Shown here: positions 17,459 through 25,206 of the stretch, piece by piece
How positions within the stretch are numbered: position 1 is the first letter of the stretch
Layout: every line of letters starts with the position of its first letter
DNA from: Granulicella sp. L60
GTDB taxonomy: Bacteria > Acidobacteriota > Terriglobia > Terriglobales > Acidobacteriaceae
Assembly: GCF_009765825.1 (NCBI RefSeq)
Contig: NZ_LMUR01000015.1
Span: forward strand, 464,625 to 528,624
DNA length: 64,000 bases
Direction of reading: 5' to 3'
Notes under the pieces: model-generated
Told to the model about the DNA's origin: nothing
What the model saw: the letters and a program-made list of their open reading frames with translations, nothing else
Databases searched by the model: none
Position numbers and translations under genes: made by a program

Positions 17459-18865
17459 ATGAGAGCATTATCAAGAAGTGCAGGTTTTGCAGTTCTGCTT
17501 TCGAGTCTTGGCGCGTCGATAGCCGTCGCGCAAACCACTAATGCGGTAGATTCCCTCGATGGCCGCTGGGACGCCAGTCTCACCAGCCACGGAACAGTCA
17601 TTCCATTCCGGCTGGATATCGCCGGATCGGGTCCTACTCTGAAAGGCGTCTTCTATGATGGCTTCAAGCCTTACGACGGCACCACCAGCGCGACATTTCA
17701 GGACGGCAAACTGGTCCTGAATGTCGAGCACTACCTTACGACGATCACCGCAACTCTGAAGGACGGTCAACTCGTTGGCAACGTCGTGTCACAGTCGCGT
17801 GGACCTGCGGCTGAATATGCATTTCAGGCTGCGCGCCATGTAGATGTCAAGAGCGCGGCTGTCAACGTGCCCTCCATCGCGGGATCATGGATCATTCCCT
17901 TGGATAGCCCATCGGCCAAAGGCGAGAAGGCGTTCCGGTTTATCGTGCAACAGAATGGAGCGGATGTCGCTGCCTCGATCCTCCGGGTTGACGGAGACAC
18001 CGGGGCGTACAGCGGTACTTATAAAGAAGGGAAGTGGGTTCTCAGCCATTTCGATGGATCACGTCCGGGCGTGATCGAGGTGTCTCAAGCGAAGGACGGA
18101 ACTCTCGAGATCATTCAGGCCAGCGCGCGGCCTCGCACCGTAGCGGCTCAGGAAGGCGCCAATGCAGGAGCCTATCAGACGACGAGCGCTACAGCCACAA
18201 GTAAGGCGTATGTTCAGGACACAGCCGACAGCCGTTATGCCAGCAAGCTGGTTGCTTACCGGGCGGACGTGGCGCAAGCCAAGGGACTTCCACAACCTGA
18301 GAACTATGAGACACACACTACTGCTCGCGATCCGAATGAGAAGTTTGCTTTCAACTTCCCGGACGTAAACGGGAAGCTGGTTTCGAACGACGATCCTCGC
18401 TTCAAGGGCAAAGTGGTCCTCGCGATCGTGACCGGTACATGGTGCCCAAACTGCCACGACGAAGCGCAGTACCTCGTAGAGTTGGACAAGAAGTATCGCG
18501 ATAAGGGTCTGGCCATCGTCGCTTTGGACTTCGAGGAGCCGGAGCAGCAGGGAAGCCTGGAGCGCGAACGTGCTTTCGTGAAGCAGTACGGGGTGCAGTA
18601 CACGTACCTCATCGCCGGAGCGCCTTCCGACATGTGGGAGAAAGTGCCGCAGTTGGTCAACCTCAATACATGGCCTGCAACTATCTTCGTTGGACGGGAC
18701 GGTCTCGTAAAGGGAGTTCACTCCGGATTCGCTTCACCCGCGAGTGCTGAGTTCAACAAAGAGCTGCAGCAGGAGTTCACTGCAAAGATCGAGCAGCTTC
18801 TCGCACAGAATGCTGGTCAGAGCGTGGCCACAGCAACGACAGCGCCGGTCAAGCCTGGGCAATGA
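17459..18865 (+). CDS. TlpA/ResA-like secreted thioredoxin-fold protein
   Basis: 468 aa from ATG 17459, chosen because AGAAAGGAA precedes it and it gives a clean Sec signal peptide (SAGFAVLLSSLGASIAVAQ). The N-terminal 250 residues are two repeated beta-rich halves (DGRWDASL..., AGSWIIPL...). The C-terminal third is a peroxiredoxin/TlpA-type thioredoxin domain with active site TWCPNCHDE (C329, C332) and a cis-proline-like WPATIFVGRDG. Periplasmic proteins of this type reduce disulfides, for example for cytochrome c maturation, which fits the cytochrome gene just upstream. A strong terminator-like hairpin at 18894 ends the unit. Confidence 0.85.
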   Translation: MRALSRSAGFAVLLSSLGASIAVAQTTNAVDSLDGRWDASLTSHGTVIPFRLDIAGSGPTLKGVFYDGFKPYDGTTSATFQDGKLVLNVEHYLTTITATLKDGQLVGNVVSQSRGPAAEYAFQAARHVDVKSAAVNVPSIAGSWIIPLDSPSAKGEKAFRFIVQQNGADVAASILRVDGDTGAYSGTYKEGKWVLSHFDGSRPGVIEVSQAKDGTLEIIQASARPRTVAAQEGANAGAYQTTSATATSKAYVQDTADSRYASKLVAYRADVAQAKGLPQPENYETHTTARDPNEKFAFNFPDVNGKLVSNDDPRFKGKVVLAIVTGTWCPNCHDEAQYLVELDKKYRDKGLAIVALDFEEPEQQGSLERERAFVKQYGVQYTYLIAGAPSDMWEKVPQLVNLNTWPATIFVGRDGLVKGVHSGFASPASAEFNKELQQEFTAKIEQLLAQNAGQSVATATTAPVKPGQ

Positions 18866-18893
18866 GGTGCAAATCACCAGAACGGAGGCTCGG

Positions 18894-18935
18894 ACCACAA
18901 CCCATCAGGACTCAATCCTGATAGGTTGTGGTTTG
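18894..18935 (+). terminator. terminator-like hairpin after the TlpA-like gene
   Basis: ACCACAACC (18894-18902) pairs with GGTTGTGGT (18924-18932), with an inner perfect stem ATCAGGA-ctcaa-TCCTGAT (18904-18922). A short TTTG follows. The stem is very stable but the U tract is short. Confidence 0.65.
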
Positions 18936-19077
18936 AATCAGTTGAATATTCACGCACTGTTCGGCGCTTCGTAAGCAGAGCAGACACATAAATAACAATT
19001 TTGCGTTTCCCTGATCGACCTTCGTGTGTGCGAGCACATCGATAGTCTGTCGCCGTCGGAAAGGACCCTGGATTTAA

Positions 19078-19686
19078 GTGAACTTCGAAATAAAGCGTGG
19101 GTTATGCGTGAGCATTTTTCTTGGTATGCTTCTCGGCACGCCACACGGCGTAGTCGGACAGATAGGGTCAACAGCGCCCGAGGTCGACAAGATTTGCGTT
19201 GTCCATTTCGACAAAAATCCGAGACGTCCGGCCCGGGTAGAAGAGAGTGCTCTTTCGTGCCTTGACGAGGCTGCAAAGAGACTCAAAGGCAGACCCGATC
19301 TCAAGTTAGTGCTGGTGGGGGTTGCAGACCTGGTAAAGGATTACGCGGCCGACAAGAATGGCAAGATGCGTGAAACCGAGGACAAGACCGGCTATGATGT
19401 TCGCCTCGAAGATTTGGCAGCCTATAGGGCGCTCAACACCAAGTGGTATCTGACGCGATGGTACGGGATCGAGCCGGCCCGAATCCTCCCAACAACCGAC
19501 GAATCAATTCAGGGTCAGGACGTAACGTTCTATCTTGTGCCCGGAGCGGCGGACTTCAACCACAATTATCTTGGCACCACCAAGACGAACGAAAAGCCAT
19601 GCACCATCAAACCGTGCTATTCCCCTGATGAAGAAACTCTAACGGCTCAGCCACGCTCCCGCATCGCACGACAAGGGAGCAACTAA
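19078..19686 (+). CDS. OmpA-like domain exported protein
   Basis: 202 aa, GTG start at 19078. An N-terminal signal peptide (CVSIFLGMLLGTPHGVVG) is followed by a region resembling the OmpA C-terminal peptidoglycan-associated fold: VHFDKNPRRPARVEESALSCLDEAAKRLKGRPDLKLVLVGVAD ... RALNTKWYLTRWYGIEPARILPT. Such domains bind peptidoglycan and anchor envelope proteins. Two Cys pairs (ICVVHF/LSCLDE and CTIKPC) might form disulfides. The ribosome site is poor, and the start is chosen by signal peptide position. It converges with the minus-strand DUF6644-like genes. Confidence 0.65.
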   Translation: MNFEIKRGLCVSIFLGMLLGTPHGVVGQIGSTAPEVDKICVVHFDKNPRRPARVEESALSCLDEAAKRLKGRPDLKLVLVGVADLVKDYAADKNGKMRETEDKTGYDVRLEDLAAYRALNTKWYLTRWYGIEPARILPTTDESIQGQDVTFYLVPGAADFNHNYLGTTKTNEKPCTIKPCYSPDEETLTAQPRSRIARQGSN

Positions 19687-19703
19687 GTCAAAGGTACTGC
19701 TTT

Positions 19704-20180
19704 CTAGAGCAGACCGATAGCGCGGCCTGCCACCCCTACCCCAAGCCAAAGGGTAAGAGAGATAACGGCCGTTGCGCGCGACCACAGAGTTGGTGTCCCC
19801 GTATCTGTTTTCAACAGCGCACGGCGATGCAGTGTGAAGTAGAAAGCAACTGCCGCCGCAAGCAGAGCCATCTTCCAGCGAAATGCGGGACTGTAGTAGC
19901 ACTTGAGCGCTTCTTCAGAGAGCAAACCAATTCCAGACAGAATCATGACGACAAGACTTCCGAGAAGGATGCGACTGAGATCGCGGCTGATGACGCGAGC
20001 CGATTCGCGCTTGAGGATGATGCCGAGGAGACGGAGATCGACGATGAGAACAACCCCTCCGAGGAGGGCGAGCGCCAGCAGATGAAAGGTCTCGACGATG
20101 GCAAAACCCCACTTCGAATTTTGCATGAGATGGCCAAGGCCCGAATGAGCAAGAGTCGTGAACCATAAGAGTGGGGACAT
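19704..20180 (-). CDS. four-helix membrane protein, DUF6644-like
   Basis: 158 aa with four predicted membrane helices (FHLLALALLGGVVLIVDLRLLGI; LLGSLVVMILSGIGLL; MALLAAAVAFYFTL; AVISLTLWLGVGVAGRAIGLL). It is a paralogue of the gene 28 bp upstream, sharing FxIIExxHxLxxxLLxGxxxLxDLRxLGxxL and the ending TLW.GV.xAGRAI. Conserved Glu and His in the first helix (VETFHLL) could bind a metal or haem, but that is speculation. It is the last gene of the minus-strand DUF6152-like operon controlled by leader B. Function unknown. Confidence 0.75.
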   Translation of the reverse strand: MSPLLWFTTLAHSGLGHLMQNSKWGFAIVETFHLLALALLGGVVLIVDLRLLGIILKRESARVISRDLSRILLGSLVVMILSGIGLLSEEALKCYYSPAFRWKMALLAAAVAFYFTLHRRALLKTDTGTPTLWSRATAVISLTLWLGVGVAGRAIGLL

Positions 20181-20208
20181 ACACTATGTGCCTTTCGATT
20201 CGATTCGA

Positions 20209-20700
20209 TTAAAAATAAGCGATCGCGCGACCGGCGATGATGACGCCGCTCCAGAGAGTAAGAGAGGCAATGGCCGCCGTTCGCGCACGCCAGGGCGCAA
20301 TCGCCAGGGTCTCCCATTCGTGGACGCGCCGGTAGATCGTCGTATGAAAGATGAGTGGGTTGATGCCGACCAGCGCGAGTAGGATCAGCTTGGCGCGGAA
20401 GGCAGGATTTGAATAGTTCTTTGCTGCCTCCGCCCAGAAGAGCAAAAAACCACTTGCGAACATTACTGCGAAGCCGGACCAGGTGAGAGGAAAGAGAGCC
20501 CGCGCGATCCGGGTAATGGGAATGGGGCGCAGCACGAGACCAAGCATACGGAGATCAAGCAACGCGATGGTCCCAAAAAGCAGTGTGATGCCCAGAACAT
20601 GAACCGACTCGATAATTGAGAAGGCATAGTCGGATTCACGGATGGCCGTTCCGATACGAGAGTCATAAAAGATCTGGCAGACATGTTGGAGCAGTGGCAT
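20209..20700 (-). CDS. four-helix membrane protein, DUF6644-like (paralogue)
   Basis: 163 aa, four predicted membrane helices, clearly paralogous to the next gene (SIIESVHVLGITLLFGTIALLDLRMLGLVL; SLTLWSGVIIAGRAIAYF). The duplicated pair probably forms a heterodimeric inner-membrane complex. The DUF6152-like gene, 33 bp upstream, encodes a small periplasmic protein that could be a partner. The family name is recalled from general knowledge of such gene neighbourhoods and should be confirmed by profile search. Confidence 0.75.
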   Translation of the reverse strand: MPLLQHVCQIFYDSRIGTAIRESDYAFSIIESVHVLGITLLFGTIALLDLRMLGLVLRPIPITRIARALFPLTWSGFAVMFASGFLLFWAEAAKNYSNPAFRAKLILLALVGINPLIFHTTIYRRVHEWETLAIAPWRARTAAIASLTLWSGVIIAGRAIAYF

Positions 20701-20733
20701 CGTGAGTGTTCTCTTTGCGGCGTCAGAATCTAC

Positions 20734-21186
20734 TTACTTCGTTGTCGGCATTCCCGTGCCGGGGAGATTCCCTTTATCGGTTCCGTTGTCACCGGGGCCG
20801 CCGTCGCCGGGGCTGCCACCATATACCGTGCGGCCATCGGGAAAGGTGACGCGTCTCGCGTCGATCAGATGGGAGCCATCTTTCGCACGATACCCATCGA
20901 CGACAATAGTGTCACCGATCTTCAGATCGCCCTTCTTCCATCCGCGGCGGCTCAGAGCCCCCGGGCCCGCGCCTTCGCAGCCCCAGTTTGTCGTAACTCC
21001 TTTTGTGTCGGTGACATCGAGATAGAAGTAGGAATGTGGGTTGGTCCACTCAACGCTGGTGATTTTACCGACTAGTCGGACCGGCTTATTTCCGTCGAAC
21101 TCGGCGGCGAAGGAGTGGTGGGCGTAGGCCGGTATTGACCCGAGTGCGAGGGCGCCTGCGAGCAGCAGCGCAAATCTGATCTTCAT
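20734..21186 (-). CDS. small exported DUF6152-like protein
   Basis: 150 aa from ATG 21186, behind CAGGAG; the frame is open further upstream but without a ribosome site. Signal peptide MKIRFALLLAGALALGSIPAYA, then HHSFAAEFDGNKPVRLVGKITSVEWTNPHSYFYLDV, which is characteristic of DUF6152 (an HHSF start to the mature protein and an NPHxxxxxDV strand). The mature HH N-terminus suggests metal binding. The C-terminal tail is Gly/Pro-rich. It heads the operon with the two DUF6644-like genes and is preceded by leader peptide B and an intrinsic terminator in its 5' UTR. Confidence 0.8.
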   Translation of the reverse strand: MKIRFALLLAGALALGSIPAYAHHSFAAEFDGNKPVRLVGKITSVEWTNPHSYFYLDVTDTKGVTTNWGCEGAGPGALSRRGWKKGDLKIGDTIVVDGYRAKDGSHLIDARRVTFPDGRTVYGGSPGDGGPGDNGTDKGNLPGTGMPTTK

Positions 21187-21226
21187 GTCAGCTCCTGTGA
21201 TTTGTACGGATAGAAAAGATGAGCGG

Positions 21227-21256
21227 AAAAGAAAACCGCTCCGAGACAGGGAGCGG
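21227..21256 (-). terminator. intrinsic terminator inside the 5' leader of the DUF6152-like operon
   Basis: Read on the minus strand, CCGCTCC, a 7-nt loop and GGAGCGG are followed by TTTTCTTTT. It lies between leader peptide B (21359-21409) and the gene start at 21186. No minus-strand gene ends here, so the terminator can only act on the operon's own leader, as expected for an attenuator. Confidence 0.75.
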
Positions 21257-21358
21257 GCCTTGTGTAATTCTGCTGATGGAGATCTAAGCCTGCGACACGC
21301 TGTGGGGTAGTGTCGGGTCGATTCCATTCATGGCTTCATACGCTGGGCTACCGTCCAC

Positions 21359-21409
21359 TCAAGAGAGGAGTGAGTAGCAACAACACAGCAATGCCTGAAT
21401 GTCAGCCAT
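21359..21409 (-). CDS. Cys-rich leaderless leader peptide B
   Basis: A 16-codon minus-strand frame, MADIQALLCCCYSLLS, with three consecutive Cys codons (TGT TGT TGC). The ATG is 6 nt past the predicted -10 box, at the expected transcription start. A CACTC/GAGTG stem covers its 3' end, a CGACAC/GTGTCG stem follows, and then the U-tract terminator at 21256-21227. This is the most complete attenuator-like layout in the window. Confidence 0.7.
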   Translation of the reverse strand: MADIQALLCCCYSLLS

Positions 21410-21415
21410 GTGTGA

Positions 21416-21444
21416 ACTGTAAGTTCCACTGCCTGCCATGTCAA
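21416..21444 (-). promoter_or_regulatory. promoter of leader peptide B
   Basis: On the minus strand TTGACA (21444-21439), 17 nt, TACAGT (21421-21416). It is divergent from the promoter of leader C, whose -35 box begins 11 bp away. Confidence 0.65.
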
Positions 21445-21455
21445 GAGAGTTATTC

Positions 21456-21485
21456 TTGACCTCGTGGCGGCCTTAGGTCTATCTT
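21456..21485 (+). promoter_or_regulatory. promoter of leader peptide C
   Basis: TTGACC (21456-21461), 18 nt, TATCTT (21480-21485). The leader ATG at 21492 is 6 nt past the -10 box. Confidence 0.6.
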
Positions 21486-21491
21486 ATGCGA

Positions 21492-21551
21492 ATGCCGAGC
21501 GATTCAATGTTCTATGGTTCGCGTTGTTGTTGTACTCGCCCTTCGCGCTGA
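21492..21551 (+). CDS. Cys-rich leaderless leader peptide C
   Basis: A 19-codon frame, MPSDSMFYGSRCCCTRPSR, with three consecutive TGT codons, starting at the predicted transcription start without a ribosome site. Downstream, CCGG..GTCTG...CAGAC..CCGG and an ACTGCT/AGCAGT stem (about 21630-21656) can form before the main gene at 21736. The unit is back-to-back with leader B, so two divergent operons each have a CCC leader. Confidence 0.65.
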   Translation: MPSDSMFYGSRCCCTRPSR

Positions 21552-21735
21552 GTGCAACCGGCGAACGTCTGCCCTGAAGGGTTCAGACATCCGGCTATCT
21601 TCCCACAAACAATCTGGCTAGACGCGTACTGCTGCTCCTGTTGTGAGAGCAGTATGCCGTTTAGATTTGAACTCGGACAGGCATGTTGGCGAGATTTGCA
21701 GCTACTGCCGAGTTTCTTTCGAGAGGAGGTCTTCG

Positions 21736-22638
21736 TTGAAGACTCAGTTTCATCTTCGTCACTATGCATTGGGAACGCTATCCTTCATATTCCTTGCAGG
21801 ATCACTCGCAGCGCAGGAACCAGCGAAAAAAACAGTCGATGCGACGGGCAGAGAGAACTCTCCGTTTTCGCGGAACGAAGCGGACTTGCCGAAAGGACCG
21901 GCTCCTCGTCTAGCGGAGCATCCCGATCTGTCGGGCTATTGGATTCCGTCTCGCAAGGATAAGCCTGTCGGAAACCTGGGCAAAGATATACCAGGCTATA
22001 AGCTGCCATTTACGGCGGCAGGCGAAGCAGCGCGGAAATACAATGTGGAACATACGATTGATCCAGAGGCTCTCTGCGTTGTTGGTGGATTACCGCGGCA
22101 TAACGCGAGCGGACTCCCGTTCCAATTGCTGCAGGGCGCTGACCACGCTGTTTTCTTGTACTGGTATACGACTTACCGGCTCGTGCCGTTCGACGGACGA
22201 AAACACTCGGAGGATCCCGATCCTTCATTCTTCGGCGAAGAGCTCGGATCATGGGACGGCGATACATTTGTCATCGATTCGGTCGCCTTCAAGGAAAAGC
22301 GCACATGGGCGGATGAGAATGCGAATCCGCACAGTGACCAACAGCATGTCGTCGAACGTTGGACGCGTCCCGACATCGGGCATCTTCATGTAGACATGGT
22401 TGTAACCGACCCTAAGTTCTACACGGAGCCAATTCACTATCAACGTACATGGTTATTGGGCAAGCCCGGTGATGAGGTTCGTGAATACTCGTGCTCCGAG
22501 GACAATGTGGATGCGCCGCATCTCGGTCCTGGACCGGGCCCCATAGGGTCAGATGGGCAGCGCGGATATGAAAAGCTCACTCCATTACCTCCGCCACCAT
22601 CGAAGGAGCACCCAGCAGTGACTTCAATTCCGAATTGA
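21736..22638 (+). CDS. exported hypothetical protein of the DUF6152/DUF6644 neighbourhood
   Basis: 300 aa from TTG 21736, placed by GAGAGGAGG upstream and by the signal peptide that follows (YALGTLSFIFLAGSLAAQ). The mature protein begins with HPDLSGYWIPSRKD and contains GSWDGDTFVIDSVAFKEKRTWADE and VERWTRPDIGHLHVDMVVTDPKFY. This DLSGxW ... GDTFVIDS ... DPxxYTxP pattern is common in exported proteins of Acidobacteria and Proteobacteria, but no activity is known to me. It is divergent from the DUF6152-like operon and has its own Cys-rich leader. One Cys pair-like SCSEDN near the C-terminus. Confidence 0.7.
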   Translation: MKTQFHLRHYALGTLSFIFLAGSLAAQEPAKKTVDATGRENSPFSRNEADLPKGPAPRLAEHPDLSGYWIPSRKDKPVGNLGKDIPGYKLPFTAAGEAARKYNVEHTIDPEALCVVGGLPRHNASGLPFQLLQGADHAVFLYWYTTYRLVPFDGRKHSEDPDPSFFGEELGSWDGDTFVIDSVAFKEKRTWADENANPHSDQQHVVERWTRPDIGHLHVDMVVTDPKFYTEPIHYQRTWLLGKPGDEVREYSCSEDNVDAPHLGPGPGPIGSDGQRGYEKLTPLPPPPSKEHPAVTSIPN

Positions 22639-22653
22639 TTGTAGGGGCCGCAC

Positions 22654-22699
22654 GGCGCCTGAAGCATTCGCTCTCCAGGCAAGGACGACTTCAGGTGCC
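22654..22699. repeat. inverted repeat between convergent genes
   Basis: GGCGCCTGAAG (22654-22664) and CTTCAGGTGCC (22689-22699) can pair over 11 bp with one mismatch, loop 24 nt. It lies just after the stop of the exported protein and before the end of the dead permease. It may be a weak bidirectional terminator, although no clear T run follows. Confidence 0.4.
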
Positions 22700-22807
22700 A
22701 GAGAAGCAATATTTTCTATGGCTCGGGCCTTCACCGCAGAGTGCAGCACCCGCACGGGCGGCTTCGGTTACATGGAACGTAGGGAAATCACCCGCAAGAG
22801 GTTCACT

Positions 22808-23818
22808 CTAAGTATGCCGGTGCCTGCCCCGCCATCGTTGATACAGGATGTGAACCGGAATTCCGCACAGGATGACTCCGACTCCGCCGAGCGCATTGAT
22901 CGGCTGGTCTTCGATCGAGAAGACTGTAAGCACAATGGCGGCCGCAATAAAGAGAACCGGAACGACCGGATAGCCAGGAACACTAAAGGGACGCTTCCTG
23001 GAGGCATCTCGGCGGCGGAAGACGAAGATCGTGCTTGCGGTCAGTCCATAGGCAAGCCACTCGGAGAAGATGGCCAATGAGAACAGAGCCTGAAACCTGC
23101 CGACGAATAGCAGCAGAAGCGAAGCGATTGTAGACTGCAGGATGAGCGCGGTCGAAGGCGTGCCGAAGCGGGGATGCACATGAGCCAGCCTCTCGAAGAT
23201 GAGACCGTCGCGAGCGGCGGCAAACGGGATGCGTGCGCCCTAGAGAGCTGAGCCGACGAAGGAAGCGGCGATGCTGACCGCCATACCGATCGAGACGAGC
23301 AGTGAGCCGTATCCGCCCGCAACGACTCGCATCGCATCAATCGCTGGACGGTCCGCGGTCGCTATGGCAGACGCCGGCAAAATATATTGGATCGCGGCGT
23401 TCGTAAGCATATAGAGCATGCCGACGATCGCTACCCCGCCGATCAGAGCGATCGGCAGACTACGTTGCGGATTCTTGACCTCGCCTGCCAACTGACTGAC
23501 ATCGTTCCAGCCGTTGTACGCCCAGAGCGCCGCAACCAGCGCTACCATGAACCCGGAAAATCCAGGCCGTGCGTTTGGAAAACCGGTTTGAAAGTTATGC
23601 CAGGAGCCATGGCCGCCGACACCAAAGAAGCAGGACCCCACGATCGTTAGGATTAGCAATCCTTTGAGCCATGTGAGAGAAAGTTGCACGTTCGCGGATT
23701 CCAGTGCGCTGCGGACGTTGAGAGCAGTGATGAGCCACGTTATTGCAATAGCAATCAGCTGCCCCCACTGCAGATGGGCAATCGCGAACTCGGTAAAGAA
23801 GCCGAACCGCGGAAAGGC
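22808..23818 (-). pseudogene. APC-family amino acid permease, 5'-truncated and interrupted by an amber stop
   Basis: The minus frame encodes typical permease segments. First: HLQWGQLIAIAITWLITALNVR, VALVAALWAYNGWNDVSQLAGEVKNPQRSLP and IPFAAARDGLIFERLAHVHPRFGTPSTAL. Then: KRPFSVPGYPVVPVLFIAAAIVL. An in-frame TAG at 23242-23240 splits it between SAL and GARIPFAA. The first ~100 residues, with the substrate-binding first helices, are missing because the frame begins abruptly after the stop of the CDO-rhodanese gene at 23819. It is therefore non-functional. The truncation point marks a deletion or rearrangement boundary. Confidence 0.85.
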
Positions 23819-24781
23819 CTAGGAAGCCTTGCTTGGCGGCACAATAGGCAGACCTGCCGCGCGCCATGCATGAAATCCACCAATCAAATCCGTCGCGCGC
23901 CAGAGTCCAAGATTCTGCAGGGCTACGGCCGCTAGGCTTGAGGTATAGCCTTCGGAGCAGAACACGATTACCTGGATGTCATGATCGGTGGCAACCGGCA
24001 GCCGCGCGCTGGATGTCGGGTCGAACCGCCACTCGAGCACGTTACGCTCGACGATCAACGCGTCTGGAATGCAACCCTCAATTGCACGCTGGCCCTCCGG
24101 ACGAATATCGACAAGTATCGCTCCTGTTTTGGTCACCGCATCATAGGTCTCATCCGGGGATAGCCGGTGCAGTCGGGCGCGTGCCGCTGAAAGCATCTGC
24201 TCAATGCTCAAGATACCGGCCTGGTTTGCAGGTTTCCGCCTCTGCGCGTTCCACTCCTGAGCGAGCGTCTCAGCCCGCTCAGACGCTCGTTCGCGCGAGA
24301 CCAATCGACTTCCATCCAGCTCGTATTCGTTCATCTCGCTGAGCGGAGGCGAATATGCGTGAATGCTAATGGCCGGCGCGAAAGAGGCGTTACGGACGTC
24401 ATGCGCGTAATTGGGACCGAATGCGCGCGGCTTACCCGGATGTATCGCAAGGGTGCGCTCACCATGACGGTGCTCCTCAAGAGCCCCGGTCGCTACGACG
24501 AAAGCTCCGGAGGACGCCCCGTGGTCATGAAAGCCGGTGGATTGTCCTGGCAGCCAGCTGATCACCCAAATGTCGTGGTTCGGACCTTGATATAGGCGCT
24601 CATACCAGCGATGTTCGACGCGCAGCCGCACCCGATCCATCCATCCATTCGACATTGCAAACAAGGAAACGATGTTGGCGAGTTCCTCAGGCGTTCTCGA
24701 TACCTCACCGGGCTGGCTTTTCGCTGATGTGAATGTGCTTCTGGCGTCACGTACGAGTCGTTCCTCTGTTCCGAGTTGCAT
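23819..24781 (-). CDS. cysteine dioxygenase-rhodanese fusion
   Basis: 320 aa from ATG 24781, which has GGAGAGGAT upstream; a longer frame to 24850 lacks a ribosome site. Residues 1-165 are a cupin cysteine dioxygenase: iron ligands H85 and H87 (GFHDHGASSGAF) and H127 (NYAHDVRN), and the conserved HAYSPPL tyrosine Y143. Residues about 190-315 form a rhodanese domain with active-site C275 in FCSEGYTSS. CDO oxidises cysteine to cysteine sulfinate; the rhodanese could handle sulfane sulfur or sulfite downstream. Its 5' region has the Cys-rich leader E (HCCRC), a direct functional link to cysteine. The stop abuts the truncated permease. Confidence 0.88.
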   Translation of the reverse strand: MQLGTEERLVRDARSTFTSAKSQPGEVSRTPEELANIVSLFAMSNGWMDRVRLRVEHRWYERLYQGPNHDIWVISWLPGQSTGFHDHGASSGAFVVATGALEEHRHGERTLAIHPGKPRAFGPNYAHDVRNASFAPAISIHAYSPPLSEMNEYELDGSRLVSRERASERAETLAQEWNAQRRKPANQAGILSIEQMLSAARARLHRLSPDETYDAVTKTGAILVDIRPEGQRAIEGCIPDALIVERNVLEWRFDPTSSARLPVATDHDIQVIVFCSEGYTSSLAAVALQNLGLWRATDLIGGFHAWRAAGLPIVPPSKAS

Positions 24782-24811
24782 AGATCCTCTCCAGATCTGA
24801 ACCGTCGCAAA

Positions 24812-24837
24812 CAAGCCCAGGCATGAATGCCAGCTTG
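24812..24837 (-). terminator. hairpin before the CDO-rhodanese gene
   Basis: On the minus strand CAAGC-t-GGCAT-tc-ATGCC-tgg-GCTTG, followed by TTTG. It lies between leader E and the ribosome site of the CDO gene. It may be an attenuating or translation-blocking stem; the U tract is weak. Confidence 0.45.
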
Positions 24838-24921
24838 TTGACGGATACACTTAATAAACTAGGGAGTGTTTTAGATGAGCTTTGGAGAAGGCGTTCTAGG
24901 AAGATCTGAGAATGTCGCAGC

Positions 24922-24975
24922 TCACCCAACGAGGGGCAGGTCGCAGCGACAACAATGAAGCAGGGAAAACGCCAT
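24922..24975 (-). CDS. Cys-rich leaderless leader peptide E
   Basis: A 17-codon minus-strand frame, MAFSLLHCCRCDLPLVG, TGA stop at 24924-24922. The ATG is 6 nt past the predicted -10 box. It contains a CCRC cluster. It lies 140 bp upstream of cysteine dioxygenase-rhodanese, with a hairpin in between. The pairing of a Cys-codon leader with a cysteine-consuming enzyme is the best functional argument for cysteine sensing. Confidence 0.65.
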   Translation of the reverse strand: MAFSLLHCCRCDLPLVG

Positions 24976-24981
24976 AAATTG

Positions 24982-25011
24982 ACGCTAGCATGACCTGAAG
25001 AATCGGGTCAA
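24982..25011 (-). promoter_or_regulatory. promoter of leader peptide E
   Basis: On the minus strand TTGACC (25011-25006), 18 nt, TAGCGT (24987-24982). The -10 box is a poor match, but position and -35 agree with the other leader promoters. Confidence 0.5.
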
Positions 25012-25206
25012 TGTTTGAGCATCTGCCAAGGCAGCATGCCTGTGAGCACAATTAGGTCTGTGCATGGCCTTCAATATGGATGAGACTGCTCGCTTCGACG
25101 GAAGTTACGGAACAGTACCAGGTGGTGAGCTGTGATCCAGAGTATTTCTGGCAAACAAATGGCGGCGAGAGCTAAGCCTCTCGCCACCATGGTTGAAGCC
25201 GCTGCT

